Shown: positions 62,395 through 64,000 of the stretch, piece by piece | Layout of the letters: every line of letters starts with the position of its first letter | Numbering within the stretch: the first letter of the stretch is position 1 | Source of the DNA: Pseudoxanthomonas winnipegensis | GTDB lineage: Bacteria; Pseudomonadota; Gammaproteobacteria; Xanthomonadales; Xanthomonadaceae | Length of the DNA stretch: 64,000 bases | Direction of reading: 5' to 3' | Assembly (NCBI RefSeq): GCF_004283755.1 | Contig: NZ_SHMH01000008.1 | Coordinates: forward strand, 186,001 to 250,000 | Program-made: the position numbers and the translations under genes | Notes under the pieces: model-generated | What the model was told of the DNA's origin: nothing | What the model saw: only the letters and a program-made list of their open reading frames with translations | The model's database searches: none

Positions 62395-63138
62395 TCAACG
62401 CCTTACCTTGTCCCGCCTCCACCCCCGATACTTGATGTCGAGGTAAAGGCTGTACATCGCCGTAAACGCCGGGAACAGGTTCTGCAGCACGCCCACCGAG
62501 TCCTGCTTGGCCGAAAAAAGGAAGTAGCTCAGCGTCATCAGGCTGCCGAGCACGCTCATGTACCAGAACAGACGCGGGATCACCGGCTTGCCAGCGCGTT
62601 TGGAGGCGACGAACTGCACCAGCCAGCGGCCGCCAAACATCAGCGCGCCGAGGTACGCGATCAGCTCGTTGGCAGCCTTGGTCGCCGCGTACAACGAGCG
62701 CGGCTTGTCGATGCGCTGATCCTCGGAGAATGGCGGCGTCGCCGAGTCGCCGTACACGGAGCTACTAGAAGCGTAGATACAGTGTCCGACGCTGCGCTGA
62801 CGGCATAGTTCGAGCAGATTGACAAACCCTGCCAAATTGGAATCAACGTAGATATAGGGATTCCGCAGGGAGTAACGCACCCCCGCCTGCGCAGCGAGAT
62901 GCACCACGCGCGTGGGCTTCAACTCGTCGAACAGCGCAGCCAGGCCATCACGGTCGATAAGGTCGATCATGCGAATGTCGACCTTCGGGCACAACGCCGC
63001 TACACGATCTCGCTTGAGTTGGGGGTTGTAATAGTCGTTGTAATTGTCGATTCCGACCAGGGCCTCGCCGCGTGCGGCCAATGCACGACAAGTATGAGCG
63101 CCTATAAATCCCGCTGCACCAGTAACAAGGGTGGTCAT
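62395..63138 (-). CDS. In-frame fusion: truncated NAD-dependent epimerase with a LAB_N membrane domain
   Basis: A 247-residue chimera. Residues 1-160 are the front half of a GalE-type epimerase: TTLVTGAAGFIGAHTCRALA (NAD motif), GIDNYNDYYNPQLKRDR, HLAAQAGVRYSLRNP, ASSSSVYGD and the catalytic tyrosine in SLYAATKAANEL. Then, within a few codons (around 62,655-62,665), the sequence changes to AYLGALMFGGRWLVQF and FWYMSVLGSLMTLSYF, a LAB_N domain (lipid A biosynthesis N-terminal type), which normally is a small membrane protein of its own. The epimerase's substrate half is lost, so epimerase activity is unlikely. The start was set at the second ATG, MTTLVTG. Family roles: nucleotide-sugar and lipid A modification. 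Confidence 0.78.
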   Translation of the reverse strand: MTTLVTGAAGFIGAHTCRALAARGEALVGIDNYNDYYNPQLKRDRVAALCPKVDIRMIDLIDRDGLAALFDELKPTRVVHLAAQAGVRYSLRNPYIYVDSNLAGFVNLLELCRQRSVGHCIYASSSSVYGDSATPPFSEDQRIDKPRSLYAATKAANELIAYLGALMFGGRWLVQFVASKRAGKPVIPRLFWYMSVLGSLMTLSYFLFSAKQDSVGVLQNLFPAFTAMYSLYLDIKYRGWRRDKVRR

Positions 63139-63234
63139 CGTATCCATCTTGATGGTGATGCAGCGGTTTCACTGGTACGTGGGGGCGCGTCAACCTTGAT
63201 GGAAACGGCGACAAACAGAGATAGCGGTGTCATC

Positions 63235-64000
63235 TCACACATTGCTGCTCTCGCTATCGGCACTGGAGAGTGGCCGTAAACGGGATGGAGGTGCCCCCTG
63301 ATAGGCCAACAATCGCAAGGCATTGATGACCACCAGCAGCGTCGAGCCTTCGTGCATGGCCACGGCCGGGCCAATACCCAAACCGAAGATCGTGGCCGGC
63401 ACCAGCAAGGCCACCACCCCAAGACTGACGAACAGGTTCTGCCGGATCACCGCCCGCGTGCGTCGGCTTAATCCCACGGCAAACGGCAGGTTGCGCAGGT
63501 CGTCGGCCATCAGCGCCACATCAGCGGTTTCCAATGCGACGTCCGAACCGGCTGCACCCATCGCAATGCCTACCGTGGCATTGGCCATCGCCGGTGCGTC
63601 GTTCACGCCATCGCCCACCATCGCCACCTTGTCCTGCTCGCGTAGCTTGCGGATGGCCTCCACCTTGTCCTCGGGCATCAGGTCGCCCCAGGCTTCGTCC
63701 AACCCGACCTGTTCTGCCACGGCGTTGGCGACGTTGCGGTGATCCCCCGAGATCATGATCATGCGCTCGATGCCAAGCGTGCGCAGATGTTCCAAGGCTT
63801 CGCGTGCGTCGGCGCGCGGGGTGTCCATCAAGCCAATCGCTCCAAGATCGCGCTCACCCAAGCGCACGACCATGGTGGTACGCCCCTGTTCGCGCAGAGT
63901 CTCGATTGCCGCAGCAACCGCCGGACTGAGCGGAGGCAAGCCGTCACTGCCGAACATTTCCGCCTTGCCAATCCACACTTGCGTGTCGCCGATACGGGCA
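63235..64000 (-). CDS. Heavy-metal P1B-type ATPase, C-terminal part (cut by the window edge)
   Basis: The last 255 residues of a heavy-metal-translocating P-type ATPase, open at the right edge. The P-domain hinge is MVGDGVNDAPAMANATVGIAMG, preceded by MISGDHRNVANAVAEQVG and MPEDKVEAIRKL. The last two membrane helices contain NLFVSLGVVALLVPATIFG and the block MHEGSTLLVVINALRLLAY, which is typical of zinc/cadmium/lead exporters (ZntA/CadA, P1B-2), not copper pumps. The CPC and DKTG sites are beyond the window. It fits the metal-resistance cargo often seen in Tn4371-type elements. Confidence 0.92.
   Translation of the reverse strand, partial: ARIGDTQVWIGKAEMFGSDGLPPLSPAVAAAIETLREQGRTTMVVRLGERDLGAIGLMDTPRADAREALEHLRTLGIERMIMISGDHRNVANAVAEQVGLDEAWGDLMPEDKVEAIRKLREQDKVAMVGDGVNDAPAMANATVGIAMGAAGSDVALETADVALMADDLRNLPFAVGLSRRTRAVIRQNLFVSLGVVALLVPATIFGLGIGPAVAMHEGSTLLVVINALRLLAYQGAPPSRLRPLSSADSESSNV

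Overview
The window is high-GC (about 70% in most of it) and comes from a gammaproteobacterium of the Xanthomonadaceae/Lysobacteraceae, most like Stenotrophomonas, Pseudoxanthomonas or Xanthomonas. The evidence is gene order (lptD-surA-pdxA-rsmA-apaG-apaH next to lgt-thyA-folA; a fimT-pilV-pilW-pilX-pilY1-pilE minor pilin cluster), the protein families, and intergenic palindromes headed by GTAG that resemble the SMAG-type REP elements described in Stenotrophomonas maltophilia. No rRNA, tRNA or CRISPR array was recognised.

Bases 1-48,200 are chromosomal. The left part holds the 3' end of mazG, a YnfA-family protein, a DUF962 protein, a two-component system, an isoaspartyl peptidase, a GDSL lipoprotein, dgkA, a TerC-family protein and a lemA-TPM-TPM cluster. 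Then come lgt-thyA-folA (plus strand) facing the outer-membrane and vitamin operon lptD-surA-pdxA-rsmA-apaG-apaH (minus strand), and a deacetylase/cobalamin adenosyltransferase/membrane protein operon. At 21.4-29.3 kb lies a type IV pilus minor-pilin operon in which pilY1 is split into two reading frames by a GTGA stop/start overlap exactly before the beta-propeller. Two ubiquinone hydroxylases follow, then a triplicated intergenic segment, an unrecognised 239-residue protein, rlmM, and a tightly chained operon glnS-lipoprotein-deaminase-acetyltransferase. Next are msrA, a DJ-1/PfpI protein, yqgE-ruvX-pyrB, a thiopurine methyltransferase, a DinB protein, parC and an SLC13-type transporter.

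From about 48,240 to the right edge the DNA is an integrative and conjugative element of the Tn4371 type, or a close relative. A complete mating-pair-formation operon on the minus strand runs traG, a CopG-like protein, trbB-C-D-E-J-K-L-F-G-I and a DUF2274 protein. Upstream of it, and separated by a strong terminator, sit a LysR regulator and a second exclusion lipoprotein. Beyond these is accessory DNA: an in-frame fusion of a truncated nucleotide-sugar epimerase with a LAB_N membrane domain, and the C-terminal part of a zinc/cadmium-type P-type ATPase cut by the window edge. Relaxase, integrase and the other end of the element are outside the window.

The most notable points are the split pilY1, the epimerase-LAB_N fusion, two cases where gene 3' ends have been locally duplicated (31.7-32.3 kb and at parC), two paralogous exclusion lipoproteins in one element, and a candidate element end near 48,243.
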